From: CAYNWT01 sp964450955
GTDB lineage: Bacteria > Planctomycetota > Planctomycetia > Planctomycetales > Planctomycetaceae
DNA: 64,000 bases
Assembly: GCA_964450955.1 (NCBI GenBank)
Contig: CAYVFI010000007.1
Span: 124,001-188,000 of the forward strand
Reading direction: 5' to 3'
The notes below the pieces were generated by a model, which made no database searches, had not been told where the DNA came from, and saw only the letters and a program-made list of their open reading frames with translations. Numbering within the stretch: the stretch's first letter is position 1; each line of letters begins with the position of its first letter. A program made the position numbers and the translations under genes. Of the stretch, positions 8,976 through 17,717 are shown one piece after another.

Positions 8976-10937
8976 TTATCTGCGAGGGTTGATTGTTGGC
9001 AGTGCTTCGGTGCGGCTGGGTAGGGCTGGCGGTTCGCTGATTGTCTTGGGATAGACGGCCCGTACCGGAGCTTGGCGTGGAGCAATTGGTTCGTATTTCG
9101 GCGTGCTTGGCGGCGGTTCGTACTCCGCTGCTGGGGGAAGACTCGGAACCCGGATGGCTTCTCCCTGAGGGTAAGTGGCCGGCGCGGCGCTGTGGCCCTG
9201 CGATTGATCCAGACCTGGCCACATTTGGATTACCGAACCTGTTGATGCCGGAGGCTGCGGCGCTTCCATTGAAGCTTGCTGAATCTTTGGTCGTGGTGGT
9301 TCGTTGATGATGTTGGCGTACGGATACTGCAATGGTTCGCCAGTTGGGGCCTGCACTTGTTGTTTCACCTTTGGTGCCGGCTTTCGTTCCGATGGCATCT
9401 GCTGCAGCGACGATCGGTCGACTGGTTGAGCGTTCCAGAGACCATTCTCATCTGCGATTGGATATGCCTTTGCCTGTACGCTTCTGGTAGGCAACGCAAT
9501 CGGCGGTCGGGCCTGGGCAGCCGGTGTTGGCGCGGTCGGCGTTGGAATTGTTGTCGTTGGAGCCGCCGAAACCGGAGCTGCTGCTTGTAGTGAGTAAGTC
9601 CGGGCGGGTGATACGGTTCTCCATGGAACGCCCGATGTTGCAGCGCGTTGAGTCGGCTGCGATTGGAATTGAAGTTGGGTGCGTGGCGGCGATTGAATTT
9701 TTGGTTGTTGTGGTTGTTCCTGGAACTGCGCTCGCGGCGGCGGTTGGAACTGGACCTGTGGCTGGGCTGGAGGAACCGGCTTCAATGCGGCGGACATTAC
9801 ACTGGCTGTGTCTGTTGCCGTGGCAGGGGCGGCTGACGTTAGTCCGGACCCGGGTCCAGGTCTTGGTCGCACGATTGGTTTGTCCAGGTTCGGGTGAGTG
9901 TTGAACGCATCTCGGGCGTCTTCGGTAACAAGATCCGTGCGGATTTGAGGCAACGCCGGGCCGTTGTCGGCCTGAAGTTGTTGCCGTAGTTCTTCCTGGA
10001 CCGTCTGAAGATGTTCGAGTGCGGCCTGAGCCTGTTGGTCGACAGTTTGAGCAACTTCTGAAGTCACTGCGCGGGCCGTTTGTTGCACGGTTGCCGCAGG
10101 GCCGGTGGCCGTCATGTTGGAAAATGTATTTGCTGAATCTGCTGCTGCCGAAACGACTGGCTGAAGCGTGTTCGCAATTTTGTCCTCAGGTGGAGGGCCG
10201 TCCGGGAAGAAGTATGCCATTGCCTTTTCGGCGTGCTCTGGCGAACCCGCGCGTTTGAATAGCGAATATGCTTCGTCGTACGCGCCGCGTTCGGCGGCCA
10301 GTTTGCCCAGGTTGTTGGCGGCTCGACTGTGTGACGGGTTAATTTCCAGAGCGCGGTTCAGGAATTTTTCTGCAACGTCGAATCGTTCTTGTAGTTGGTA
10401 CGAGTAGCCAATGTCGCTTAGCAGATCAGGGCTATGCGGTGTCTGTTTTAGTGCTCGTCGATAGTGGGTCTCTGCTGACAGAAAGTCGCGTTTTAAATCA
10501 CCAACAACGCCCATCCGATGATGAGCGACTGCGTTTTCCGGGTCTTGCTGAAGAACCTGCTCATACTTCATCGCGGCCTGATTGAGGTAGTCCTGCTGCA
10601 ACTGTGGATCTTGTGTGGATGATGCGCCACGGAGCATTTCTCCGGCTTCTTCCAGCATTCCATCCAGCACGTGCCGCGAAGGTTTGAACGCGGGAGCTTC
10701 GTTGGAGGCCAACACAACCGCATTGCTGGCATCCTCCGGCTGCACATTCGCCTGCCGGACTTCCGACGGTTGTGGATCGGAATCCCTGGCAACGGCGCTT
10801 GGGAATTCGATAAGCGAATTCGGTTGTTCCAAACCACTTGGGAGTTGGGTGTAGCTATCGGTGCCGCGCCAAGCGTTTTGGCAACCACCGACTACAGCGA
10901 TAAGCGCAATCGCGAACGGCAATCCATGCCTGGACAT
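8976..10937 (-). CDS. TPR lipoprotein with long Pro/Gln-rich C-terminal region
   Basis: 653 residues from ATG 10937. This start gives a proper lipoprotein signal MSRHGLPFAIALIAVVGGC, with VGGC as lipobox; the frame extends 116 codons further upstream without any signal-like sequence. Residues about 120-260 hold tetratricopeptide repeats (EQVLQQDPENAVAHHRMG, HYRRALKQTPHSPDLLSDIG, FLNRALEINPSHSRAANNLG). The remaining 390 residues are low-complexity Pro, Gln, Ala and Thr with scattered charged residues. It is likely anchored in the outer or cytoplasmic membrane, with the TPRs as a protein-docking module. A second lipoprotein of the same plan is at 39329-40288, beside the type II secretion genes. 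It is divergent from a sigma factor gene. Confidence 0.8.
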   Translation of the reverse strand: MSRHGLPFAIALIAVVGGCQNAWRGTDSYTQLPSGLEQPNSLIEFPSAVARDSDPQPSEVRQANVQPEDASNAVVLASNEAPAFKPSRHVLDGMLEEAGEMLRGASSTQDPQLQQDYLNQAAMKYEQVLQQDPENAVAHHRMGVVGDLKRDFLSAETHYRRALKQTPHSPDLLSDIGYSYQLQERFDVAEKFLNRALEINPSHSRAANNLGKLAAERGAYDEAYSLFKRAGSPEHAEKAMAYFFPDGPPPEDKIANTLQPVVSAAADSANTFSNMTATGPAATVQQTARAVTSEVAQTVDQQAQAALEHLQTVQEELRQQLQADNGPALPQIRTDLVTEDARDAFNTHPNLDKPIVRPRPGPGSGLTSAAPATATDTASVMSAALKPVPPAQPQVQFQPPPRAQFQEQPQQPKIQSPPRTQLQFQSQPTQRAATSGVPWRTVSPARTYSLQAAAPVSAAPTTTIPTPTAPTPAAQARPPIALPTRSVQAKAYPIADENGLWNAQPVDRSSLQQMPSERKPAPKVKQQVQAPTGEPLQYPYANIINEPPRPKIQQASMEAPQPPASTGSVIQMWPGLDQSQGHSAAPATYPQGEAIRVPSLPPAAEYEPPPSTPKYEPIAPRQAPVRAVYPKTISEPPALPSRTEALPTINPRR

Positions 10938-11253
10938 GTTGTCATTCCGTGAATCAGGCGTCCCGGTGATGGTTCTGAACGAACACAGTCGGGACAAGAG
11001 GTGAGATAGAGGAGAGTGACCGAGTTTATTTGTGCAGTCAGAAACGTGTCGATAGGGGTTTGGCCGCTCGGGGGGCCAGGCGGCAACCAAGAGCCGCGTT
11101 TGCGACATATACGACGGATTTTGAGCTCTGGAGCGGCAGTTTTCGCCGTTTACGTTGGCTGGCCAGCATGAGAAGGCTCCATGAGTTTTGACTGACTTCG
11201 CCAAGCGACCTGGATATAGTCGAAATAAACTAGTCGCATTCGCAGGAAGACCT
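10938..11253. other. Divergent intergenic region, TPR lipoprotein / sigma factor
   Basis: 316 bases serving two divergent genes. TTGACT near 11189 and GATATA near 11214 might form a promoter towards the sigma gene, but the spacing (19) is poor. No operator-like palindrome stands out. Confidence 0.35.
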
Positions 11254-11835
11254 ATGTCCATCGAGCCGTTTACGTGCCTGGTCAAGGCGGCCCAGCAAGG
11301 CGATTCCGCCGCGCTTGCTGAATTAATGAATCTTTACCAACCACTTATTCGCAGCGTTATCGGACGCGTGTATCAAGAGACCGCCTTGCTAAGCGTGCGC
11401 GATTCGGAACAGCTGGTGTGGACTAAAGTTTGGCTCAGGCTGGAGGGGTTTCTTGGCCACGGCGACCCCGAACAGTGCAGGAATATTTTTGCTGGCTGGA
11501 TTAGCCGAATAGCCAGGCACACGGCTATGGATCAGTTGACCAAAGCCCGCGCGCAGGTACGTGGTGGCAACTTCAACCAAGCCGATTACGCAGAGGCCAT
11601 TGTGCCTGATGGTGGTCCAAGCCCCAGTTCCAAAGCGCGTGTCATGTCGCAGGCGAACCGACTGAGAGCGGAAATTGACAAACTGGATGTGTTGGATGCC
11701 GAAGTGATTCGGCTACGGTTCTATGAAAGCATGACGATTGGTGGAATCGCTGACCATACTCAGTTGAGTGTCGATAAGGTGCGTGGAATCATCGACAAGA
11801 CGTTGGGCACTCTGAAGGTTCGCGTGCCTGAATAG
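11254..11835 (+). CDS. Sigma-70 family RNA polymerase sigma factor (ECF-like)
   Basis: 193 residues from ATG 11254, which has AGGAAG four bases upstream; the frame is open further upstream but those starts lack a site. The region-2 part (about residues 10-100) includes LAELMNLYQPLIRSVIGRVY and IFAGWISRIARHTAMDQLTK. The region-4 part (about 140-190) includes LDAEVIRLRFYESMTIGGIA and the helix-turn-helix LSVDKVRGIIDKTLGTLKVRV. With only regions 2 and 4 it fits the extracytoplasmic-function group common in planctomycetes. No anti-sigma factor is adjacent, so its control is not visible here. The gene ends 11 bases from a convergent membrane-protein gene. Confidence 0.85.
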   Translation: MSIEPFTCLVKAAQQGDSAALAELMNLYQPLIRSVIGRVYQETALLSVRDSEQLVWTKVWLRLEGFLGHGDPEQCRNIFAGWISRIARHTAMDQLTKARAQVRGGNFNQADYAEAIVPDGGPSPSSKARVMSQANRLRAEIDKLDVLDAEVIRLRFYESMTIGGIADHTQLSVDKVRGIIDKTLGTLKVRVPE

Positions 11836-11846
11836 CCCGGCGGATC

Positions 11847-12809
11847 TTACTTGTCGTCTGGTTTGAGTATGGTAGCGCCGGTGTCGGATTCCTTGTCGGC
11901 GATTGTGTCGGCAGGTTCCGGGCCACTGTCCGCGTCGTCGGTATCAATTTCCAGTTGAAGCTCTTCCGGTTCGTCGGTCGTATTCTTTTCCGACCTGGCC
12001 GCTTCGTCTTCTTCCTCAAGATCGAACTCTTCCACCAGTTCCCGCCGCCGCTGCGCAACGGCGCGGTCGAATTCCGACAGGACGTCCATTGCTCGATCTC
12101 GAGACGTGACAAGCCCGATGATGAGGTATTGTGTGATGGCCAGCAGATAACACGACCACCCAACGGTGAACTCGCGCCACGCTTTCTCTTCGTTGACTTC
12201 CCGTTGTGCGCTGGCTTGTGAAATGGCCTGAGCCTTTGCGGCTTCTGCCGGCATGGTGACAGCCAGTTTTTGTTCCAGCCGGGTCACAAGCTTTGCTTCT
12301 TCTTTCGCGAAGTACGCGCTGCTGACCTGTGCTCCGAAAATGGCTGCCATAATCGCAAGGACCGGTGAAGAGCGGTTGAGATGCTGGCACACCAGACCTT
12401 TCGCGATGTCGTACTTTCTGCGCCATGCCTGGGCCAGCAGTGTTTTGCCTGGCTTTAAGCGTGGAGGTCCCGGGTGAACCACGGCGAACAATTCCTGGTC
12501 GGGCATGGCTTCCACGACGCCGATCGCCAGCAGCAATCGGAGTCCGATGGTAAACCAGTCAAACTTATTGGCCCAGCCAAACAACAGGTGTTCCATGTTG
12601 GCCGTGGCGGCAAGCAGCAGCAACGAACCGCGGAACCACTGTTCGAGGTCTTTTTCGAGTTCGTCGTCCATATCCTGCAGTCGGAAGACGTTGCGCAGGA
12701 TGAACCGAAAAATCGGAATCGCAATCGCACCGATAAGAACGCGCGTTACAGGGCGCAGAGCTGAGCGCAGCAATGGTGCTCGCATGAGTGCTCGGAACAG
12801 GCTGCCCAC
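11847..12809 (-). CDS. Membrane protein with acidic C-terminal tail, unknown function
   Basis: 320 residues, not recognised. The N-terminal third has hydrophobic stretches (LIGAIAIPIFRFILRNVF, WFRGSLLLLAATANMEHLLFG, FTIGLRLLLAIGVVEAMP). A central segment SPVLAIMAAIFGAQVSSAYF and a later one CYLLAITQYLIIGLV could also cross the membrane. Between them is a charged helix with many Ala, Glu and Lys. The last 60 residues are strongly acidic (EEEDEAARSEKN, ELQLEIDTDDADSG). The gene stands alone on the minus strand between a sigma factor and an M50 protease. Its role may relate to either, but nothing in the sequence shows that. Confidence 0.7.
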   Translation of the reverse strand: MGSLFRALMRAPLLRSALRPVTRVLIGAIAIPIFRFILRNVFRLQDMDDELEKDLEQWFRGSLLLLAATANMEHLLFGWANKFDWFTIGLRLLLAIGVVEAMPDQELFAVVHPGPPRLKPGKTLLAQAWRRKYDIAKGLVCQHLNRSSPVLAIMAAIFGAQVSSAYFAKEEAKLVTRLEQKLAVTMPAEAAKAQAISQASAQREVNEEKAWREFTVGWSCYLLAITQYLIIGLVTSRDRAMDVLSEFDRAVAQRRRELVEEFDLEEEDEAARSEKNTTDEPEELQLEIDTDDADSGPEPADTIADKESDTGATILKPDDK

Positions 12810-13110
12810 TTAAACTGATTCCTCTGGTGCGATGTCTGGATTGATTCTAAGCATAGATTGCACCGCGGAGTTAGTGCGTAGTGGCTCTATTCTTGCCGGG
12901 AATTCATGACATCATCCCCGTAAACGGATTCGTGGGCGAATGGTTCATTTTGATTTCAGAACCCGAAAACGTTGCGGGCGTGCGGCTGAGTCTCTGGTTG
13001 CTGCAATAAGCGTTCACGACTAGGCTGCTTCCATAAAGCGGGCAGGGGGCTCGCGTTTACACCTGCTTTCACAAGCAGCCAAATTTCTGTCGAACCTTGC
13101 GAAGTGAACC
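12810..13110. other. Intergenic region with a leader hairpin before the M50 protease gene
   Basis: Most of the 301 bases show nothing. At 13023-13080 an inverted repeat GGCTGCTT/AAGCAGCC encloses a second partly pairing pair (AAAGCGGGCAGG with CCTGCTTT), so the RNA just upstream of the M50 start can fold into a long stem. Confidence 0.35.
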
Positions 13111-13851
13111 ATGATAGGTGCCGCGCCTGAATCTGAATTCGACCTGCGGTTCCCGCTGTTTGGGATCCCAATACGTGTTCATCCGGTGTTCTGGCTGACC
13201 AGCGCATTTATTTCATGGAACAACGCCATGATTGGCGGTCAGGTGCGGATGGACTTGTTGGTTCTTAGCGTTCTGGTGGTCTTTATTTCGATTCTGGTGC
13301 ACGAACTGGGCCACGCGGTTGTGATGCGGATATTTGGGTATCCATCGGAGATCGTGCTGTACTTCTTCGGCGGCTACGCAACAGCCATGCGAAAATCGAC
13401 GTGGAAGGATATCGCAGGTCTGGCCGCCGGGCCGGCAGCGGGCTTCGCCCTGTATGGGCTGACATGGGTGACCGCAGAGGTTCTGATAAGCCAGGGCACG
13501 CTGCTTAACATGGATCCCGTCTGGCGACTGCGAATAATTGCCATGCTTGACTTTAGTCTGTGGGCTAACTTCGTGTGGAACATGTTTAACCTTATTCCCG
13601 TCATGCCTCTGGACGGAGGTCAAATCTGCCGTGAACTCTGCCTTTGGATTTCACCACGCAGGGGCATGCAGTGGGCGTTTCTGATTGCCATCGGCATATC
13701 GGGACTGCTGGCTTTGTATGGGTTCGGCGCGCTGCAGGGGAAGTGGCGAATGGTTGGGAACGTGGCCCCAGGCATGCCGACCATTTTCTTCGGGATCATG
13801 TGCTACCAAAATTTTCAGGCATACCAGGCCAGCAAAGGTCGCCGGTACTAG
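13111..13851 (+). CDS. M50 family site-2-type metalloprotease
   Basis: 246 residues. Six or so hydrophobic segments span the protein. The zinc-binding motif HELGH (VHELGHAVVMR, near residue 65) lies at the end of the second, and the third ligand is in LIPVMPLDGGQ near residue 170. These are the two signatures of intramembrane S2P-like proteases, which cut membrane-bound anti-sigma factors or other transmembrane substrates. There is no PDZ or CBS domain, so it is the compact form. The gene is single, preceded by a structured leader. A sigma factor gene lies 1.3 kb away but no anti-sigma substrate is visible, so any link is speculative. Confidence 0.88.
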   Translation: MIGAAPESEFDLRFPLFGIPIRVHPVFWLTSAFISWNNAMIGGQVRMDLLVLSVLVVFISILVHELGHAVVMRIFGYPSEIVLYFFGGYATAMRKSTWKDIAGLAAGPAAGFALYGLTWVTAEVLISQGTLLNMDPVWRLRIIAMLDFSLWANFVWNMFNLIPVMPLDGGQICRELCLWISPRRGMQWAFLIAIGISGLLALYGFGALQGKWRMVGNVAPGMPTIFFGIMCYQNFQAYQASKGRRY

Positions 13852-13916
13852 TTCGCCAGGGCGCTTCGGTCTTTGGCCCATCGGCGAGGCACTTCGTTTT
13901 GGCCCATCGTGGTGAC

Positions 13917-14441
13917 TTAGCTCCTGCGAGTTGGCATAGCCGGAGCCAAAGCGACGTCGGACGCGATCACCCGCTGCAGCGCGGTGGTGACCTGGTCTGC
14001 GATTGCGGGATCATTGGGGATGGTTTCGAGAACCGTCACGGTTCCGTTTTCGAACGCGTTGAATAATCGCGAAGTGAACTCAGACATCGTGGCAAGGAAC
14101 GCGGCAAGTTGATTGTTGTTGAGATCTTCGCGTCGCAGCACTGTTTGTGTTTCGGTTCGAACGCGCTTGAGTTTCGCGAGCGTATTGCCCTGAGTTCGAT
14201 ACAGCAGACCTCCAAGATACGCCCGGCGTAGTTGGCCCTGATTGTCGTACTGGTATACGGGATCCTGATCGAAGAACACTGAGAAGTAATCGTTGGTGCG
14301 GAAGCCTGCGACGATTGGTTCCGGCATGCCCGACACGCGCAAGCTGATTCGGCGTTTCAGCGCCGTAGCTTCGCGCATGATGTCTTCGCGATCGGACTCG
14401 TTTCTGGCAGAAGGCGTTGGTTGGTTGTCGGACGTGTTCAT
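13917..14441 (-). CDS. Hypothetical protein, unknown function
   Basis: 174 residues from ATG 14441 (MNTSDNQPTPSARNESDRED); the frame is open to 14555 but that part is unlike coding sequence. Not recognised. The protein is soluble, without signal peptide or membrane segment. A basic stretch LKRISLRVSGMPEPIVAGF is followed by aromatic-rich FSVFFDQDPVYQYDNQGQ and RRAYLGGLLYRTQGNTLAKLKR, then a helical C-terminal half. It is convergent with the M50 protease gene (65 bases apart) and divergent from the M24-like gene. No motif suggests an activity. Confidence 0.65.
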   Translation of the reverse strand: MNTSDNQPTPSARNESDREDIMREATALKRRISLRVSGMPEPIVAGFRTNDYFSVFFDQDPVYQYDNQGQLRRAYLGGLLYRTQGNTLAKLKRVRTETQTVLRREDLNNNQLAAFLATMSEFTSRLFNAFENGTVTVLETIPNDPAIADQVTTALQRVIASDVALAPAMPTRRS

Positions 14442-14646
14442 GTAACGGTTGTGCAGGTTGTGGCACCAATAGACTGTGTGACAGTGTAGTAACAATCGAT
14501 TGGCGACGATTGACCGGCCACCAGGTGCGTGGTGTTCTGGTCGAATTATCGACATTTCCTTGCGGCTCCGGGCTACAGTTTAAGAAGTCAGCTCCGTCTA
14601 ATAGCGGATGAAATCGGTTTCTCGTTTGCGTCGAAGGCCTTTCGTG

Positions 14647-15963
14647 ATGTCCTCAGATTCACAACTCACTCGAGTTCTGAACGCAGACGAAGATCGTCTG
14701 GCGGATGTCTGTTTGAAGCAGGAACGTGTGGCCGCGATGCTGACGAAGTTCGGCTATGACGCTTTGCTTCTGCAGCGTCCGGGCAACATTTCGTGGATGA
14801 CCGCGGGCGGCAACGTGGGCCGCGCGGCGTGCGAGATGTCGGCTGCGATCTTCTGCACCAAAGATGCTCGCGTGGTTGTGACAAACAACGTGGACGCTCC
14901 GCAGCTTTTCGAACGCGAACTTTTTGGTCTTGGGTTCCAGCTGAAACAACGTCCGTGGCACGAACCGCACCCGACTTTGCTGGCCGACCTGTGCCGTGGT
15001 CGAAAGGTGATCAGCGACAACGGCCGGCCCGGCACCAAAAACGGTGAAGGAGAAATTCGAAAGCTACGAGTCCAGTTGACGGATTTAGAATGCGATCGCA
15101 TGCGACGACTTAGCAAAGTCGCTTTGCACGCCGTCGAAGCGTCGGCTCGTGGAATGTACAAAGGGCAGACGGAAGCGGAATTGGCAGGCGAGGTCGCTCA
15201 CCGATTAATGAAACGAACCGTCACGCCGGAACTCATCCGAGTCTGTGCGGATGGGCGCAGCGAACGGTATCGGCATTGGACTTACGGCAGCGATCCGATT
15301 GAACAATACGCGGTCGTGTCCTGTATCGCCCGCCGATGGGGATTGTCTGTTGCACTTACGCGAACGGTGAGCCTGGAACCGGTTCCGCGCGAGTTAGAGG
15401 TGGCTCATCGCAAAGCCATGTTGATGCACGCGACCGGAATGTTTTTCTCGCGCAACGGCCAGTTGTTGAAAGACGTGTGGCCAAAGGTTAGTCGCATCTA
15501 TGAAAAATTTGGGCTGGCTCACGAATGGCAACTTGCTGACCAGGCCGACGTCATTGGCTACGACTCCCGCGAAGTCCAGCTTACGCCGACCAGCGAAATG
15601 AAACTGGAAGCTCCGATGGCTATGCATTGGCACCCGTCGGTTGGTCCGGCCATGATGGGCGATACGATTTTGGTTCAGGAACAGGAATCAGAGTTCGTCA
15701 CGCTCTCTCGCGATTGGCCGCGGTTAACGGTCGAGATTAAAGGTCACGCGGTTCAATGTCCCGACATCTACGTTGTTCCCAACACCGAAGGTACTGGGGA
15801 TGGCCAGATTGCCGAGGACGTTGATTTGGACAGCCGGATGGTTCTGTTTGAGGCGTCCAGTGCTGACTTGCACATGGATTCGGTCTGGGAAATGCAGATC
15901 GACCAATCCGCGTCGGATGACGAAGAGACGACACTGTCTGGTAAACCCAGCTACAGAGGCTGA
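14647..15963 (+). CDS. M24 (creatinase/aminopeptidase P fold) family protein, apparently without the usual metal ligands
   Basis: 438 residues from ATG 14647 (an ATG at 14608 is also in frame). The N-terminal creatinase-like domain has YDALLLQRPGNISWMTAGG. The C-terminal pita-bread domain is recognisable from EAELAGEVAHRLMKRT, the TRTV strand and the late LTPTSEMKLEAPMAMHWHPS segment. In active M24 enzymes the core strands carry two Asp ligands (typically D-x-G then S-D-x-T-R-T). Here they read VVSCIARRWGL and VALTRTV, so both Asp are missing. It may be a pseudoenzyme or use different chemistry. Single gene, no partner visible. Confidence 0.78.
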   Translation: MSSDSQLTRVLNADEDRLADVCLKQERVAAMLTKFGYDALLLQRPGNISWMTAGGNVGRAACEMSAAIFCTKDARVVVTNNVDAPQLFERELFGLGFQLKQRPWHEPHPTLLADLCRGRKVISDNGRPGTKNGEGEIRKLRVQLTDLECDRMRRLSKVALHAVEASARGMYKGQTEAELAGEVAHRLMKRTVTPELIRVCADGRSERYRHWTYGSDPIEQYAVVSCIARRWGLSVALTRTVSLEPVPRELEVAHRKAMLMHATGMFFSRNGQLLKDVWPKVSRIYEKFGLAHEWQLADQADVIGYDSREVQLTPTSEMKLEAPMAMHWHPSVGPAMMGDTILVQEQESEFVTLSRDWPRLTVEIKGHAVQCPDIYVVPNTEGTGDGQIAEDVDLDSRMVLFEASSADLHMDSVWEMQIDQSASDDEETTLSGKPSYRG

Positions 15964-16166
15964 GGCGTTAGGTTGGGACGCTGGGATTCGTAGCCAGAGA
16001 GCAAATTCGCGGGAGCGTTTCGTCGTTAAGGAATTCGTCCTGGCCGCAAAGCGTGAGGCACTTGAGGCGTGGATAGACACAGCGTTCAATGCCCGGCAAT
16101 TTAGCCACGTGGGATGGTGCTCAGGAAGTCTCTGACCGACCAGCTGCAGGACGACTTCTTGCGTCG

Positions 16167-16838
16167 TTATTTCAGAAACCGGATGAGAGCCGAAGCCAGG
16201 ACGTCAGTCTCGTGCGGGTTCAGGGCGTTGTCCTTGTCGCGGTCAAACGTCAGGCACTGCTTCAGGAAAGCTTCAGTGACTTGTTTTTCCGTGACTGATT
16301 TCGCGGGCTTATTGGGGCTGCTGGCTCCGCGCTTAAGTTTTGCATAAGCAACGGGGTTTCGCTTAAGTTCAGCAACAACAGACGCAGCCAGGTTCGCAAG
16401 TTCGTCCCGATTCAGTTTTGCGTCTTTGTCTTTGTCCAGTTGCCACGCTGCCGCGACAAACCGGCTGGAGGTCGGCTTGCGGATTGGCGGAGGGTTATAA
16501 GAGTTGTATCTAGCCGGCAGGCGGTAGGCTCCCGGGTTGAGTCCCGGAGTAAAACCGATGCCGCTGACACCACCAGGGCCAATCGTGTTGGTTGGTAGCA
16601 GTCCAGGGAAACCTCGGACCGGACTGAAAGTTTGAACGTCAACAAGCTGACTGAACCCAACGGATAGGCCCAGCCGAGCATACCGGCGGTTGTTTGTCAC
16701 GACCGGTGAAACGCCAAAGCGGCCGCCCGAATTGACCAACCCTTGCTGGGCACCAAACCCAACCTGCGCTCGACACTCACCAGCCAGCGGGAACAACCCG
16801 AACGCAACTGCCAATACGATACAGCTTGTACGCGACAT
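16167..16838 (-). CDS. Exported EF-hand protein
   Basis: 223 residues from ATG 16838, which has AGGA eight bases upstream; ATG 16853 is the alternative. Signal peptide about residues 1-25 (MSRTSCIVLAVAFGLFPLAG). The middle is Gly-, Pro- and Asn-rich without known domain. Two canonical EF-hand loops occupy the C-terminal half: DKDKDAKLNRDE and DRDKDNALNPHE, each with Asp at 1, 3 and 5 and Glu at 12. It should bind two calcium ions outside the cytoplasm. Calcium-dependent surface proteins fit the RTX-type protein at 31131. Role otherwise unknown. Confidence 0.8.
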   Translation of the reverse strand: MSRTSCIVLAVAFGLFPLAGECRAQVGFGAQQGLVNSGGRFGVSPVVTNNRRYARLGLSVGFSQLVDVQTFSPVRGFPGLLPTNTIGPGGVSGIGFTPGLNPGAYRLPARYNSYNPPPIRKPTSSRFVAAAWQLDKDKDAKLNRDELANLAASVVAELKRNPVAYAKLKRGASSPNKPAKSVTEKQVTEAFLKQCLTFDRDKDNALNPHETDVLASALIRFLK

Positions 16839-17139
16839 GATTCCGGTCCTCATTTTGGGTTTGAGACGGGCTTAGACCACGCTCTATCAAACGCATTCGT
16901 GGTGAGAAGTTCCAGATGTGTTTGACAGTTTTATCGGCAAATTGGCAGATCTGGCTGCTTGTTATTACCCGTCTTCTCAGGGGTCGCCAGATTTCCCGGC
17001 GATGTGCCATGACTTCTGTAAGGACTCCAACGTCCGTTTGTTTGTAAAGTGTTACCAAAAACCAGAACGCGTTGGGCCACCACCATGTTTTGATTTGGGT
17101 TTGAGTACCAACCGTCTGCGGCAGCAAAGCCCCGAATCA

Positions 17140-17195
17140 CGCGACGCGCGGTGCGCGACGCGCGGTGCGCGACGCGCGGTGCGCGACGCGCGGTG
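17140..17195. repeat. Tandem repeat, 14-bp unit, four perfect copies
   Basis: CGCGACGCGCGGTG is repeated four times without a mismatch (17140, 17154, 17168, 17182). The unit is rich in CG steps and partly self-complementary (CGCG). Confidence 0.95.
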
Positions 17196-17297
17196 CGTTC
17201 CAGATGGTAACCAACCGGATTTCACAAAACGGGTGAAACAGAAAGGCGATCGACTGTGAAGCCTTGCTGGGTTCTGGAACAGGTCAGCAAAGTTAAA

Positions 17298-17361
17298 CGC
17301 GCGTTCTCGATTTCGCACGTTCGCTGTTTCGCGCGTTCTCGATTTCGCGCGTTCGCTGTTT
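17298..17361. repeat. Tandem duplication, 32-bp unit, two copies
   Basis: The 32 bases from 17298, starting CGCGCGTTCTCGATTTCG, recur from 17330 with one difference (CAC versus CGC). Each unit itself holds two near-copies of CGCGTTC. Confidence 0.93.
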
Positions 17362-17717
17362 AGTAGCGCTTCGCAAAGATCCGCGTCTGCTCAGGATCAA
17401 CTCAGTGAGCTGACTATTGACTCACGAATTATATCTCGCGGTCTTTCTGAACCGGATTGCTACGCCGTGAGCCCTGGAGCCCGGTAAGCGCTGCGTCAGC
17501 AATCAATCTCGAAATTCGCTGTGGAGAAAAGAAGTCCGGACCGGCTGCAGAGCGACGACCGCAGTGACCTATCTTCTATCTGTGCCGGCAGAACGTCGCT
17601 AACTGTCAATTCTGGTGATGCAATGCCGGGCTGTTTGGGTGGATCGTTCGCGTTTGCATGAGAGGTGGTGGTGCGGGAGAATGGGGTTCCGATTCATTCA
17701 AAGCGGAAACTATCTCT

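Larger units (their letters stand above)
16839..17717. other. Repeat-containing intergenic region upstream of the multiheme protein
   Basis: About 880 bases between divergent genes with no supportable ORF. It holds two separate GC-rich tandem repeats (listed on their own) within 220 bases. The remainder shows only short inverted repeats such as TGAGTCAATAGTCA-like pairs near 17405-17430. Confidence 0.55.

Noticed and set aside
8614..9054. 146-residue plus-strand frame after dnaA
   Set aside because: No family likeness, no ribosome-binding site, overlaps the 3' end of the TPR lipoprotein gene, and Cys/Arg content is unlike the neighbours.
17140..17361. CRISPR array
   Set aside because: The repeats are directly adjacent with no spacers, and no cas genes are in the window.
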